From Streptococcus parasanguinis CC87K (lineage in GTDB: Bacteria > Bacillota > Bacilli > Lactobacillales > Streptococcaceae), in the NCBI RefSeq assembly GCF_000507765.1, contig NZ_KI669401.1:1166597-1230596 (forward strand): a stretch of 64,000 nucleotides of DNA, written 5' to 3'. Under the pieces are notes generated by a model, which was given only the letters and a program-made list of their open reading frames with translations, did not search any database and was not told the origin of the DNA. This document shows positions 46,985 through 56,268 of this stretch, one piece after another (the first letter of the stretch is position 1; every line of letters begins with the position of its first letter). The translations under genes and the position numbers were made by a program.

Positions 46985-48610
46985 TTATTTATATTCTGGA
47001 TACCATTTCAAATCACGAACTGCTTTAGCCATATCTGTTTCTTGAGCACGCGCAAGACCTTGTTCTTGCGCTTTTTTAGCAACTGCTTCTGCTACTTTGA
47101 TAGACACATCAGCTACATACTTGAATGGAGGCAAGACTGGTGCTCCTGGTTCGCCTGGATTGACAATACCACTCAATGAATGTGCGGCAGCGCCAATCAT
47201 TTCATCCGTCAATAGACTCGCTTCAGAAGCCAGCATACCAAGTCCAAGACCTGGGTAAATCAGGGCATTATTCGCTTGACCAATCACATAGTCCACACCT
47301 TTATAGGAAACTGTACCAGCTGGAATTCCTGTTGCAACAAATGCTTTTCCGTCTGACCATTCGATCAAATCTTTGGCACTTGCTTCAGCTAGTTTGGTTG
47401 GGTTTGACAATGGGAAAATGATAGGACGTTCTGTGTTTTCACACATAGCTTCTACAATTTCTTTTGTGAAAGTATTTGGCTGAGTTGAAGTTCCCACAAG
47501 AATCGTTGGTTTAACCGTCTTCACCACTTCAAGAAGGTCTGTCAACTTGTCTGCATTGGCAAAATCAGAACGTTTCTTAGCAAATGGTTTTTGTTGTGGC
47601 GTTAAGTCATCCATGTCATCAAAGAGGAGACCTTGTTTATCCACCATAAAGAAGCGTTTATAGGCTTCTTCTTCAGGCAGACCTTCACTAACCATTTCAC
47701 GAAGGACACGAGAAGCAATCCCTGCGCCAGCAGTTCCACCACCATAGCAGAGGTAAACTTGATCCGTTAATTTTTCACCTGTAATATCCAATGAACCAAA
47801 GATACCTCCAAGGGTTACGATACCAGTTCCTTGGATATCATCGTTAAAGGTTGGAATTTGCTTCCGGTATTTTTCAAGGATGTTGGCAGCGTTTAAGCGA
47901 CCGAAATCTTCCCAGTGCAGATAGAGTTTAGGGAAGAGACGTTCTGCAGTTTGAACAAATTGATCGATAAAATCATAGTAACGATCACCACGTACACGTT
48001 CGTGGCGATTTCCCAAGTAATTAGGGTTGTTACGCAATTCTTCACGGTTGGTACCTGCATCAATGACCAAAGGAAGCACCATTGAAGGATCGATTCCTGC
48101 AGCTCCAGTATAGACCATCAGTTTCCCAACAGAAATATCGACACCATTTGTTCCCCAGTCTCCAATACCAAGAATACCTTCTGCATCTGTCACAACAATA
48201 AGACGAATTTCACGGTCCCCTGCTGCATTTTTCAAAGTTGCTTCGATATTTTCAGGATGATTGATATCAAGATATGCGGCATATTGTGGATCTACAAAGA
48301 GGTCGCTATAGCCTTCTATGGTATCGGCAATAGTTGGATCATAAACAATGGGATTAAACTCTTCCAAATGTTGAGCAAATAGGTAGTAAAATAGAGTACG
48401 ATTTGTATTAAAAATTTCCATTAGGAACAAACGTTTTTCCAAATCATTAACCTTTGTTTGCATTTGCGCATAAGTTTGCGCTGCTTGTTCTTCAATGGTT
48501 TGAACGTAAGGTGGTAGGAGGCCAATGAGACCTAGTTGCTTACGTTCCTCTAAAGTAAAGGCAGTTCCTTTATTGAGGAAAGGGTTGTTTAAAATATCAT
48601 GTGCAGTCAT
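46985..48610 (-). CDS. mleS: Malolactic enzyme
   Basis: 541 residues from the second of two adjacent ATGs (48610), which is seven bases after AAGGAGG; the first (48613) is possible. NAD- and Mn-dependent decarboxylation of L-malate to L-lactate and CO2. Malic-enzyme family features: [20 protein letters not shown], the catalytic region FNDDIQGTG, nucleotide-binding [10 protein letters not shown] and [12 protein letters not shown]. Closely resembles streptococcal/lactococcal malolactic enzymes and not a conventional malic enzyme. Generates proton motive force and acid tolerance with MleP. Divergent from the regulator genes at 49003 and 49465. Confidence 0.95.
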   Translation of the reverse strand: MTAHDILNNPFLNKGTAFTLEERKQLGLIGLLPPYVQTIEEQAAQTYAQMQTKVNDLEKRLFLMEIFNTNRTLFYYLFAQHLEEFNPIVYDPTIADTIEGYSDLFVDPQYAAYLDINHPENIEATLKNAAGDREIRLIVVTDAEGILGIGDWGTNGVDISVGKLMVYTGAAGIDPSMVLPLVIDAGTNREELRNNPNYLGNRHERVRGDRYYDFIDQFVQTAERLFPKLYLHWEDFGRLNAANILEKYRKQIPTFNDDIQGTGIVTLGGIFGSLDITGEKLTDQVYLCYGGGTAGAGIASRVLREMVSEGLPEEEAYKRFFMVDKQGLLFDDMDDLTPQQKPFAKKRSDFANADKLTDLLEVVKTVKPTILVGTSTQPNTFTKEIVEAMCENTERPIIFPLSNPTKLAEASAKDLIEWSDGKAFVATGIPAGTVSYKGVDYVIGQANNALIYPGLGLGMLASEASLLTDEMIGAAAHSLSGIVNPGEPGAPVLPPFKYVADVSIKVAEAVAKKAQEQGLARAQETDMAKAVRDLKWYPEYK

Positions 48611-49002
48611 CATGTGACCTCCTTATTAGTTTAATTTATTATACCACTTATTTGCATTAAATGACACTTTGTTCTATATATGATACAATATGAATGAATC
48701 ACTCAATGAAAGTTCAGGCGATACAACCGAAAATGATGCGATTTCAATAGATAACAAAATAATAGGTTTATCCATCACTTCCTAGATAGTCACGGTCATC
48801 TCTTAAAAAAGCCTGTTCCTTTCCACCTTTTAGAAGGTTATTCTCATCAAAAGATCCACTGTTTTCAGGTACTCTTTTTTCCACTTATGATGATCAATAC
48901 CTATAAAAACCATAGATAATAAATCTAAAATATGTTTGTTATAAAATACTTTGTTTTGTTTAAGGTGTTATTTTTGTCATTTAAAACTTGTATTCTGGTT
49001 AC
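48611..49002. promoter_or_regulatory. Divergent regulatory region between mleS and the XRE gene
   Basis: 392 bp, very AT-rich. mleS side: extended -10 TGGTATAAT (TATAAT at 48638-48643) without a good -35, as expected for a LysR-activated promoter. Plus side: ATGACA (48661-48666), 17 nt, TACAAT (48684-48689) forms a plausible divergent promoter. No gene is recognised in 48700-48980; a 31-codon open frame there is not credible. Confidence 0.5.
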
Positions 49003-49353
49003 ATGAAAACAAAACATTATTTACAACGGTATATAGCGCAAAAGGTCAAATATTTGCGAAAAAAACAAAACATGAGTCAAGAGGAGCTATCGGAACGGGC
49101 AGATCTTGGATTAAAATACATCAATCAATTGGAAAATCAAAACGTGAATCTGACCATTCACAGTCTTGAAAAAGTCATTTCTGCTCTTGAGTTAACGCCT
49201 GAAGAATTCTTCAATTTTGATTCACTCGAAGCGTCTTCAGATCCTACTGACAGCCTTTCACTTAAGAGAGTAAACATGAAAATTAAACAACTTCCAGTTG
49301 GAAAAAGGGAAAAGATCCTAACGATTTTTGAAGATCTTTTAGATAGCCTTTAA
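49003..49353 (+). CDS. XRE-family helix-turn-helix regulator
   Basis: 116 residues from the ATG at 49003. HTH_3 domain at ~15-65: VKYLRKKQNMSQEELSERADLGLKYINQLENQNVNLTIHSLEKVISALELTPEEFFNF. Short C-terminal helical region ending LPVGKREKILTIFEDLLDSL, possibly for dimerisation. No ribosome-binding site is apparent before the ATG, so expression may be low or leaderless. It sits between mleS and the mleR-like gene in the same direction as the latter; its target is unknown. Not phage-associated in this window. Confidence 0.75.
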   Translation: MKTKHYLQRYIAQKVKYLRKKQNMSQEELSERADLGLKYINQLENQNVNLTIHSLEKVISALELTPEEFFNFDSLEASSDPTDSLSLKRVNMKIKQLPVGKREKILTIFEDLLDSL

Positions 49354-49464
49354 TTGTCCTCTGACTCACCTCAGATTGTAACAAACAAAAAATCATATAG
49401 TCAAATTAGCTATCACGGATAATTTTTGCTTATCCATGTCTGTCTATTTAGAAGAGGGAGCCCA

Positions 49465-50340
49465 ATGAATCTTAAGGACTTTTATTATTTTTTTGATCTT
49501 AGTCAACAGCAATCCTTTACTGGGGTTGCCCAAAAACACGGGATCAGTCAACCATCCGTTTCCTATGCGATTAAACGACTAGAAAAGGAATTTCACTGCC
49601 CATTAATCGCGCACGATCCTTCTCACCGTACTTTCAAATTAACGCCCCAAGGAGAAATCTTGCTACGACATATTCAAAAGGTCCTACCTGAGATTCAAGG
49701 AGCTAAAAAAGAGATCCTCCGGAGTCTCTCTCAATTCAATACGATTGGTTTCCCACCAATCATCATTGACTATCTTGTCCGAAAACAACCCGCCTTTATC
49801 AGTAATGTTGCAGCTCTTCAAAGTATCCATCCTGTTCAAGAAGGGTCTGTCGAACTTTTGGAATTACTTTCCAAAGGAGAACTAGATGCTAGTTTTTTAG
49901 GGAGTTTAGAACCGATTAAAGATCATCGCTTCCAGGTAAGAGAAATGGCCAAACGAGATCTCTTCTATATCCTTCATCACAACCATCCACTAGCCTCAAA
50001 AAAAGTATTACAATTTTCAGACGTCATCGATGAAGATTTTATCATTCCAGATGAGCACTTTGTTCATTTAAAAGCCTTTGAACTGTTGAATGAGCGCTAT
50101 CACCATGAGGCTACGCCCTTCTTTCAGACGGATGATATTCAGCTCCTAAAACAACTTCTTCGTAAACAAGTGGGGATCAGTTTACTAGCAGATCTTGCAC
50201 TAACAGATGATGAAGAGGAATTGATTGCCATTCCGATGGATGAAGACGAACGGATCAGCTTTTACGTTTCATTAGTTGAACCGAGGGAAAGTAATCTCAA
50301 ACCGGAGGTCATCCAATTCTTTGAAAAATTACTAAGCTAA
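49465..50340 (+). CDS. mleR: LysR-family regulator, MleR-like
   Basis: 291 residues from the ATG at 49465, preceded by GAGGGAG. N-terminal LysR HTH (LKDFYYFFDLSQQQSFTGVAQKHGISQPSVSYAIKRLEKEF) and a shorter-than-usual periplasmic-binding-like effector domain. It resembles MleR, which activates malolactic genes in response to malate, and lies in the divergent orientation expected, though separated from mleS by the XRE gene. The symbol rests on sequence resemblance plus context. Confidence 0.78.
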   Translation: MNLKDFYYFFDLSQQQSFTGVAQKHGISQPSVSYAIKRLEKEFHCPLIAHDPSHRTFKLTPQGEILLRHIQKVLPEIQGAKKEILRSLSQFNTIGFPPIIIDYLVRKQPAFISNVAALQSIHPVQEGSVELLELLSKGELDASFLGSLEPIKDHRFQVREMAKRDLFYILHHNHPLASKKVLQFSDVIDEDFIIPDEHFVHLKAFELLNERYHHEATPFFQTDDIQLLKQLLRKQVGISLLADLALTDDEEELIAIPMDEDERISFYVSLVEPRESNLKPEVIQFFEKLLS

Positions 50341-50439
50341 TCACAACCTCCATTCTTTGTCCTGATTTAGAAACATAAATAAAGTGACTAGCTAGTATTT
50401 TTTACGACTAAAAAATATAGTAGAAATGCCGATAAAATA

Positions 50440-50467
50440 AGGATTCCTGCAAATTTGTGGGAATCCT
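50440..50467 (+). terminator. Terminator of the LysR gene
   Basis: AGGATTCC (50440-50447) pairs with GGAATCCT (50460-50467), followed by ATTTTCTTT. The rest of 50341-50566 is AT-rich with no gene seen. Confidence 0.8.
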
Positions 50468-50581
50468 ATTTTCTTTCATACACTTTGTATATTTAAATTG
50501 TTTTGTGTATATTTTTCTCATTCAGCTCTTTATCAATAATTAAAGATATAAAAAGCTCGCAAACCCTTGATTATTATACCG

Positions 50582-50610
50582 TTGACAAGTTTTTCAAAAA
50601 CCTGTATGAT
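50582..50610 (+). promoter_or_regulatory. Promoter of the VWA surface protein gene
   Basis: Perfect -35 TTGACA (50582-50587), 17-nt spacer, -10 TATGAT (50605-50610) preceded by TG. About 25 nt of leader before an AAAAGGGGA site. Confidence 0.85.
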
Positions 50611-50641
50611 AGAAAAAAGTTTATTAAAAAGGGGACGTATT

Positions 50642-52060
50642 TTGAAAAAATATACTATTTCACGTAAACAAACTTTAACTTTAGCTTCCGTTGTTTTAGG
50701 AACTGTCTTCACAGGAACGACTATTGCTTCTGCTGACGACGTTGCACCTAGCACAAGTCAAGCTGCTCCTGCAGCTACTACAGCCGCAAAATCACCTATC
50801 ACGGCTGCAACAGAAGAAATCAACGCCAAAGCCAATACACCAGTTGTTCCTGCTGATAAAGCAAAAACTGGGGATATCATCGCTGTGGACGTCAAAAAAA
50901 CTGGCCCATCTGCTAAAACAGACGGTGCAGACACAACCACTACTTCAACAGCAACTATCAAAACCACTAGCTTAGCCGATCCAAACACACCTGTTGGCAC
51001 TTCAAAACCAGTCTCTTCTACCAAGACAGCTACATCAACCAAAGAAACAGCTGACTACACTGAGACCACAACAGAAACCGTCAACAAAACAACTGTAGTC
51101 GAAGTGACAAAAGAAGCAGATGTGGTCAATAAAAAAGAAGTTCAAGCAACATCAGACATCGTCTTTGTCATCGACAAATCAACTTCAATGGATTCTCACA
51201 TCAGGGATACGATGAAGAATGTCGAGACCTTCGTTCGCAATCTATCGGCAAAAAATATTCAAGCTCGTTTAGGATTGGTTGAATACGAAAGAGCTAGTGA
51301 AGTTAAATACCATGATTTCAATGGATCTAAGTTCACAAGTGATCCAGAAAGTTTCATTTCTGCTTTGAAAACCATCAAAACTAAAGGCTACTATGAAAAT
51401 GCTACTGTTCCATTGCATCATATTGCTACTTCAGGGGACTACAACTGGGGGGCTGGGGCAAACAACCATCGCTTTGCTTTCTTGATTACAGATGAGGACA
51501 TTGATCTTACAAAGGATACACCAACCAAAGAAGCGACACTGAAAGCCCTTCAAGATGCTGGTATCTCTTTGACAGTGGTTGGTGAAACACGTGAAAAAAA
51601 AGACTTTGATCCATTGGTCAATGGAACAAATGGTCTCTACCTAGATATCGACAAAAACTTTGCTAACTTGTTGAACGTTCAATTTGCCAATAAAGTCGTT
51701 GAAACTGTCCAAAAAGGTCGTGTCTTCAAAGTCCAAACAGACAAGTATGAGTTGATCTCAAAATCTCATCGTGTGGCGAAAGCAAAACCACAAACACCTA
51801 GCATCCAAACGCCTGCAGCACCGACTCCTACTCCTCAAAAACCGGCTGTTTTAACCCCTGCGAAACCGACTGTATTCACACCTGCTAAAAACGAGCCTGC
51901 CAAAACCGCAGTCTATATCGCACCTGCAGCTCTTCCTCAAAAAGAAGCAAGTCTTCCAAATACAGGAAGCAAGACCTCAATTGCCTTGACAACTCTTGGC
52001 CTTGGTCTTCTTAGCATGAGCGCTGCCTTTGGCCTCTCTCGTAAAACAAAGAAAGACTAA
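50642..52060 (+). CDS. LPXTG-anchored surface protein with von Willebrand factor A domain
   Basis: 472 residues with a TTG start at 50642, supported by the AAGGGGA site and by the signal peptide beginning there (MKKYTISRKQTLTLASVVLG, YSIRK-like). Residues ~30-165 are Ala/Thr/Lys-rich low complexity; the VWA domain (~172-370) has the metal-binding DxSxS as Asp178, Ser180, Ser182 in VIDKSTSMD; a Pro/Thr-rich stretch (~390-430) leads to LPNTG at 438-442, a helix and RKTKKD. Likely a surface adhesin binding host matrix or other bacteria. Monocistronic: own promoter and repeat copy C with a terminator. Confidence 0.9.
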   Translation: MKKYTISRKQTLTLASVVLGTVFTGTTIASADDVAPSTSQAAPAATTAAKSPITAATEEINAKANTPVVPADKAKTGDIIAVDVKKTGPSAKTDGADTTTTSTATIKTTSLADPNTPVGTSKPVSSTKTATSTKETADYTETTTETVNKTTVVEVTKEADVVNKKEVQATSDIVFVIDKSTSMDSHIRDTMKNVETFVRNLSAKNIQARLGLVEYERASEVKYHDFNGSKFTSDPESFISALKTIKTKGYYENATVPLHHIATSGDYNWGAGANNHRFAFLITDEDIDLTKDTPTKEATLKALQDAGISLTVVGETREKKDFDPLVNGTNGLYLDIDKNFANLLNVQFANKVVETVQKGRVFKVQTDKYELISKSHRVAKAKPQTPSIQTPAAPTPTPQKPAVLTPAKPTVFTPAKNEPAKTAVYIAPAALPQKEASLPNTGSKTSIALTTLGLGLLSMSAAFGLSRKTKKD

Positions 52061-52069
52061 CATGAAAAA

Positions 52070-52249
52070 GAGAGTGGGACAGAAATCGGTAATTCGTTAG
52101 AATTCGATTTCGCCGTCCCACCTCCGCACAGTTGAGTAGGGCTGTAAAAGCTGATGAAATCAGCGTAGTAGAGCCCACTCAACCACTGCGTCTTGCTCGA
52201 CAATCCAAAAATAATTGAGAGGCTAGGACTTTTGTCCCAGCCTCCTTTT
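52070..52249 (+). repeat. Multi-hairpin 3' repeat, copy C (after the VWA protein gene)
   Basis: Begins 10 bp after the stop codon, plus strand. Reverse complement of copy A with about one difference. Ends in GAGGCTAGGAC/GTCCCAGCCTC (52219-52244) plus five T, a functional-looking terminator for the VWA gene. Confidence 0.92.
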
Positions 52250-52340
52250 TAGCTCTGTACGAATGATTCCTGTTTGCCATTTTCATCAGGAATGTTAGAT
52301 TCTTCAACTTCTACCAAGAGATTCTTGTCCTCCGCTATGA

Positions 52341-52346
52341 TATAAT
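52341..52346 (+). promoter_or_regulatory. Extended -10 of the helicase gene
   Basis: TATAAT preceded by TGA (extended -10); no good -35. Followed by GGGAGGAAACC and the ATG at 52372. Confidence 0.55.
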
Positions 52347-52371
52347 GGGGACAGTACAAGGGAGGAAACCA

Positions 52372-55086
52372 ATGTTACAAGAACTAGCCTTTACAGGCCA
52401 ATGGAGACACTATCAAAAACGCGTTCTCAATAAGAGTGACGCTTTTATGGCGGATGGCCACCTGCATTTGGTAGCAGCTCCCGGCTCTGGAAAAACAACC
52501 CTGGGAATCGAATTTATCAGACGCTTTGGCCAGCCAACCCTGATTTTAGCTCCTACAGTCACCATTCGTCAACAATGGGTGGAGCGGATTATCCAGGCAT
52601 TCCTGAGTGATGAAAGCCAAGCGGAACAACTGATTTCACAAGACTTAAAACATCCTAAGCTGATTACAGTGGCTACCTATCAGGCCCTACACAGCGCTAT
52701 GAACCAAGTCGTCGGTCAATCACAAGCTGAGGATACCGATGACCAGGCAGAGATTGAAACATTTGATTTCAAAGGTTTTGATATCTTTACTACTTTCAAA
52801 GCCATCTCACTTGGGACTCTTTGTTTAGATGAGTGTCACCACCTGCGCAATGAATGGTGGAAGAGTTTGGAAGCCTTTCGTCAAGCCTTCCCTGACTTAA
52901 AGATGATCTCTCTTACCGCCACCCCACCCTATGAAGGGGATCCTGCCCTTTGGGATCGCTATATCCGCATGTGTGGTGAGATCGATGAGGAAATTACGGT
53001 ACCCGAATTGGTCAAGGAAGAGACCCTTTGTCCCCACCAGGACTATGTTTACTTCGCCTTTCCAACCAAGGAAGAGCAAGAGCAATTGGATGCCTTTAGC
53101 CAACAAAAGAATGCTCTCTTGCAACAACTGACTTCCGATCCCCTCTTTTGCCAACACCTCCAAAACTGCCAAGCCTTATCTGCTCAGATCAGCGACGATG
53201 AATTGCTCAATGAGCCCAAGTATCTCTCTGCTACCCTGATCTTTCTTCGAAGCAAGGGAATTGACTTTCCCAAACGTTTCCAGGACCTTTTAGGAGCCAA
53301 GAAACTACCTGCTTTCACCCTGGACTGGCTTGAAATTCTCCTGCAAGGCCTGCTCTTTCAGGTGCCTCACTGGTACAATCTACCTGAGGAATACGAGAAG
53401 CAACTGCTTCATGAATTAAAAGCAGCCAGCTTGATCGATCGAAAACAAGTCAAACTGGTCCGCAACAAAAAACAAGACCTTCTGCTCAACCAATCCCTCG
53501 GAAAACTAAATGCCGTCCGAGAAATTTTCAAGGCCGAATACCAGGCTCTTGGAAGCCGACTGCGCCAACTGGTGCTAACAGACTATATCCGTCAAGACTT
53601 TGAAGTTCATCTAGGAGATAAGGACTCCCAATTCACTCAATTGGGAGTGCTCTCTTATTTCGAATCCATTCACAGGGAAAGCATAGAGCAAGCAACTCCT
53701 CCTGCCATCGCTGTTTTGACAGGCAGCATCGTCATCATCCCGACAGTCGCTAAGCCAAGACTAGAAGAGCTACTTGGAGGGAATCGACTGACTTACCAAA
53801 ACGTCGGCCAATTATCTCCTGATGACTTTCTCAAGGTTCGCTTGGTTGGTTCTCAACATGATTTGGTGACAGCCGTGACCCATCTCTTTCAAGAAGGGCT
53901 CATCCAAGTCGTCATTGGAACCAAGTCACTTCTAGGGGAAGGCTGGGATGCTCCTTGTGTCAACTCCTTGATCCTAGCGAGCTTTGTCGGTAGTTTCATG
54001 CTCAGCAACCAAATGCGAGGTCGTGCCATCCGAGTGTGGCCCGAAGACCCAGACAAGACCAGTAACATCTGGCACCTGGTCTCCATCAATCTTTCCCTAA
54101 AGAAATGGTATGAAAAGTCCGATCTTGAAAAGGAAGAGATCGAAGCCCTCACTGATCAGCTGAAAGAATACAGTCCTGATCTGGAACTCTTAGAAAGGCG
54201 GATGAAGCAATTTTTAGGCCTCCATTACAAGGAGCCCTTTATCGAATCCGGTATTGAACGTCTAGCCTTTGACAATATCCGCTATACCAAAAAACAGTTG
54301 CAAAAACTCAATGAAGAAACCTTAGAGCGCTCCACCCATCGTCAAGAACTCCGAGACGGCTGGCAAAAAGCCCTTCCGATTCTGGAGAATATGGAGATTG
54401 CAAACGAGGTCCAAGTGGATAAACACTTCCTACCCCTGGCCCTATTTTTTGACGCTAGAAAGCTAGCTCGTTGGCTGACGGCCGCCACTTTGACCGATGC
54501 TTTCGCCAACCTGATCTACTATTCACATAGAGGAGGATGGAATAAAGCGTCTCTAATTCTTCTAGTCGTTTTAGCTGTTCTCGCTCTCCTTGCTTGGCTC
54601 CGCTACTATCTCTATAAGAGTCCTTATAAACAGTTAGAAGTCTTCGGCCAGGCTATCCACCAAGCCCTACTCCGTTCTGGGCAGATCCAGACTCAAGCAA
54701 CCCGCATCCAAGTCGTACGAGACAGAAAGGATGCCATCAACACGCTAATCTATTTGAAGGGCGGAACCATGCGGGAGAAGGAACTCTTCTCGCAAACCAT
54801 GATCGAGTTTTTCGCTCCAATTGAAAATCAGCGCTATATCCTGAAAGCACAGGAAAAAGTGTCCGATCAGACAGAATATTTCGCAGTACCAAGCCTCTTT
54901 GACAAACGGAAAGAGGATGCCCAAGCCTTTGTGGAACAAATCCGAAAGAGTCTGGGCAAGTATGACCTCGTCTATACCCGAAGTGCCGAAGGCCGTGCCA
55001 TTCTCCTTGATGCGCGCATCAAGGCCCTAGCCAACAAACAAGAGCGCACCTTCACCAAGAAACAAGTGATGTCGGATTTGAAATAA
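52372..55086 (+). CDS. Large SF2 DEAD/DEAH-type helicase with a C-terminal membrane segment
   Basis: 904 residues from the ATG at 52372. Superfamily 2 motor: Walker A GSGKTT (38-43), DECHH box (153-157), SLTATPP (~178), and the second RecA domain with GTKSLLGEGWDAPCVNSL and QMRGRAIR (~547), as in type III-restriction/ERCC3-like helicases. The C-terminal third is unusual: one to two hydrophobic segments near 725-745 (LILLVVLAVLALLAWL) followed by ~160 mostly basic/helical residues with no recognised nuclease motif. A soluble motor tethered to the membrane is suggested. No modification or nuclease gene is adjacent. Function unknown; genome defence or DNA uptake are possibilities only. Confidence 0.8.
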   Translation: MLQELAFTGQWRHYQKRVLNKSDAFMADGHLHLVAAPGSGKTTLGIEFIRRFGQPTLILAPTVTIRQQWVERIIQAFLSDESQAEQLISQDLKHPKLITVATYQALHSAMNQVVGQSQAEDTDDQAEIETFDFKGFDIFTTFKAISLGTLCLDECHHLRNEWWKSLEAFRQAFPDLKMISLTATPPYEGDPALWDRYIRMCGEIDEEITVPELVKEETLCPHQDYVYFAFPTKEEQEQLDAFSQQKNALLQQLTSDPLFCQHLQNCQALSAQISDDELLNEPKYLSATLIFLRSKGIDFPKRFQDLLGAKKLPAFTLDWLEILLQGLLFQVPHWYNLPEEYEKQLLHELKAASLIDRKQVKLVRNKKQDLLLNQSLGKLNAVREIFKAEYQALGSRLRQLVLTDYIRQDFEVHLGDKDSQFTQLGVLSYFESIHRESIEQATPPAIAVLTGSIVIIPTVAKPRLEELLGGNRLTYQNVGQLSPDDFLKVRLVGSQHDLVTAVTHLFQEGLIQVVIGTKSLLGEGWDAPCVNSLILASFVGSFMLSNQMRGRAIRVWPEDPDKTSNIWHLVSINLSLKKWYEKSDLEKEEIEALTDQLKEYSPDLELLERRMKQFLGLHYKEPFIESGIERLAFDNIRYTKKQLQKLNEETLERSTHRQELRDGWQKALPILENMEIANEVQVDKHFLPLALFFDARKLARWLTAATLTDAFANLIYYSHRGGWNKASLILLVVLAVLALLAWLRYYLYKSPYKQLEVFGQAIHQALLRSGQIQTQATRIQVVRDRKDAINTLIYLKGGTMREKELFSQTMIEFFAPIENQRYILKAQEKVSDQTEYFAVPSLFDKRKEDAQAFVEQIRKSLGKYDLVYTRSAEGRAILLDARIKALANKQERTFTKKQVMSDLK

Positions 55087-55102
55087 GATTTTATTTCACT
55101 AC

Positions 55103-55139
55103 AAAAAATTCTAGTAGACAGCCTCTACTAGAATTTTTT
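55103..55139 (+). terminator. Bidirectional terminator between the helicase and alcohol dehydrogenase genes
   Basis: AAAAAATTCTAGTAGA (55103-55118) pairs with TCTACTAGAATTTTTT (55124-55139). Serves the convergent gene ending at 55142 as well. Confidence 0.92.
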
Positions 55140-55141
55140 TG

Positions 55142-56179
55142 TTAGTCAAGTACAATCATAGCCTTAATAGTCTTACGTTCATCCATGTCCTTATAAGCTT
55201 GGTCGATATCTTCCAGTTTATAGCTTGAGGTAAAGACACGACCCGGATTGATATCACCATCAAGGACCGCTTTTAACAAAACTTGTTTGTCATAAGTAGT
55301 AACTGAGGCTGCTCCACCTGCCACTGAGATATTTTGAGCAAAGGTCGAACCAAGGGCACGGTTATTGTAATGAGGAACGCCCACAAATCCCATGCGCCCT
55401 CCATTATGGAGGACTCCGAGAGCTTGCTCAACAGCTGCTTCTGTACCGACACATTCGAGAGCTGCATCTGCTCCGCCTCCAAGGATTTCACGGACCTTGG
55501 CAATCCCTTCTTCACCACGCTCAGCCACAACAGCTGTCGCACCTGACTCCAAGGCCATTTGTTGACGGTCTTGGTGGCGACTCATAAGGACGATTTGCGA
55601 TGCACCACGCATCTTAGCTGCAATGACAGCACATTGGCCAACAGCACCGTCACCAATAACGACAACCTTGTCACCTTTTTGCACATTAGCTACACGCGCT
55701 GCATGGTAACCGGTCGGCATGACATCAGCAAGTGTCAAAAGTGACTTGAGCATGGCTTCTGTATAATCAGATGGTTGACCTGGAATCTTGACAAGGGCCC
55801 AGTTAGCATACTCAAAGCGCATGTACTCTGCTTGAACCCCATCAGACCAGTTGGTGCCGATATGGCGGTCACAAGTCCCATCATAGCCAGCACGACAGGC
55901 GTCACACTCCCCACAACCATGGGTGAAAGGCGCGATGACAAAGTCTCCTGGTTTGACCGTTGTAATGGCCTCACCGATTTCTTCAACGATCCCAATAGCT
56001 TCGTGGCCACTATTTTGATGACCTGCTTCAATATCTGGATTGCGGTAACTCCAAAGGTCTGAACCGCAAACGCAAGTACGGACAATGCGAATAATGGCAT
56101 CATCTGGTGCTTCGATGTGTGGACGCTCCACTTCTACAAGGCCCACTTGCCCAGCTTTTGTATAGACTGTTTTCTTCAT
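55142..56179 (-). CDS. Zinc-dependent medium-chain alcohol dehydrogenase
   Basis: 345 residues. GroES-like domain with catalytic-zinc CVCGSDLW and GHEAIGIVEEIG, structural-zinc cysteines CGECDACRAGYDGTC, Rossmann nucleotide-binding GDGAVGQCAVIAAK, QNSGHE. NAD(P)-dependent oxidoreductase; the substrate (alcohol, polyol or aldehyde) is unknown. Its C-terminal AMIVLD is typical. Single gene with its own promoter region upstream and a terminator; not clearly linked in function to the ferrochelatase gene next to it. Confidence 0.88.
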   Translation of the reverse strand: MKKTVYTKAGQVGLVEVERPHIEAPDDAIIRIVRTCVCGSDLWSYRNPDIEAGHQNSGHEAIGIVEEIGEAITTVKPGDFVIAPFTHGCGECDACRAGYDGTCDRHIGTNWSDGVQAEYMRFEYANWALVKIPGQPSDYTEAMLKSLLTLADVMPTGYHAARVANVQKGDKVVVIGDGAVGQCAVIAAKMRGASQIVLMSRHQDRQQMALESGATAVVAERGEEGIAKVREILGGGADAALECVGTEAAVEQALGVLHNGGRMGFVGVPHYNNRALGSTFAQNISVAGGAASVTTYDKQVLLKAVLDGDINPGRVFTSSYKLEDIDQAYKDMDERKTIKAMIVLD

Positions 56180-56268
56180 AGGAACAACCTACTTTCTATT
56201 GCTTACTTACCTATAGTATACACTTTTTATCGAGCTCTAGCCCACTTCCTGATTTAAAACTCCATCAT

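Noticed and set aside
48690..48785. 31-codon open frame starting ATGAATGAATCA next to a good -10
   Set aside because: The ATG directly abuts the -10, so the transcript would start inside the frame; no ribosome-binding site and no protein-like features.
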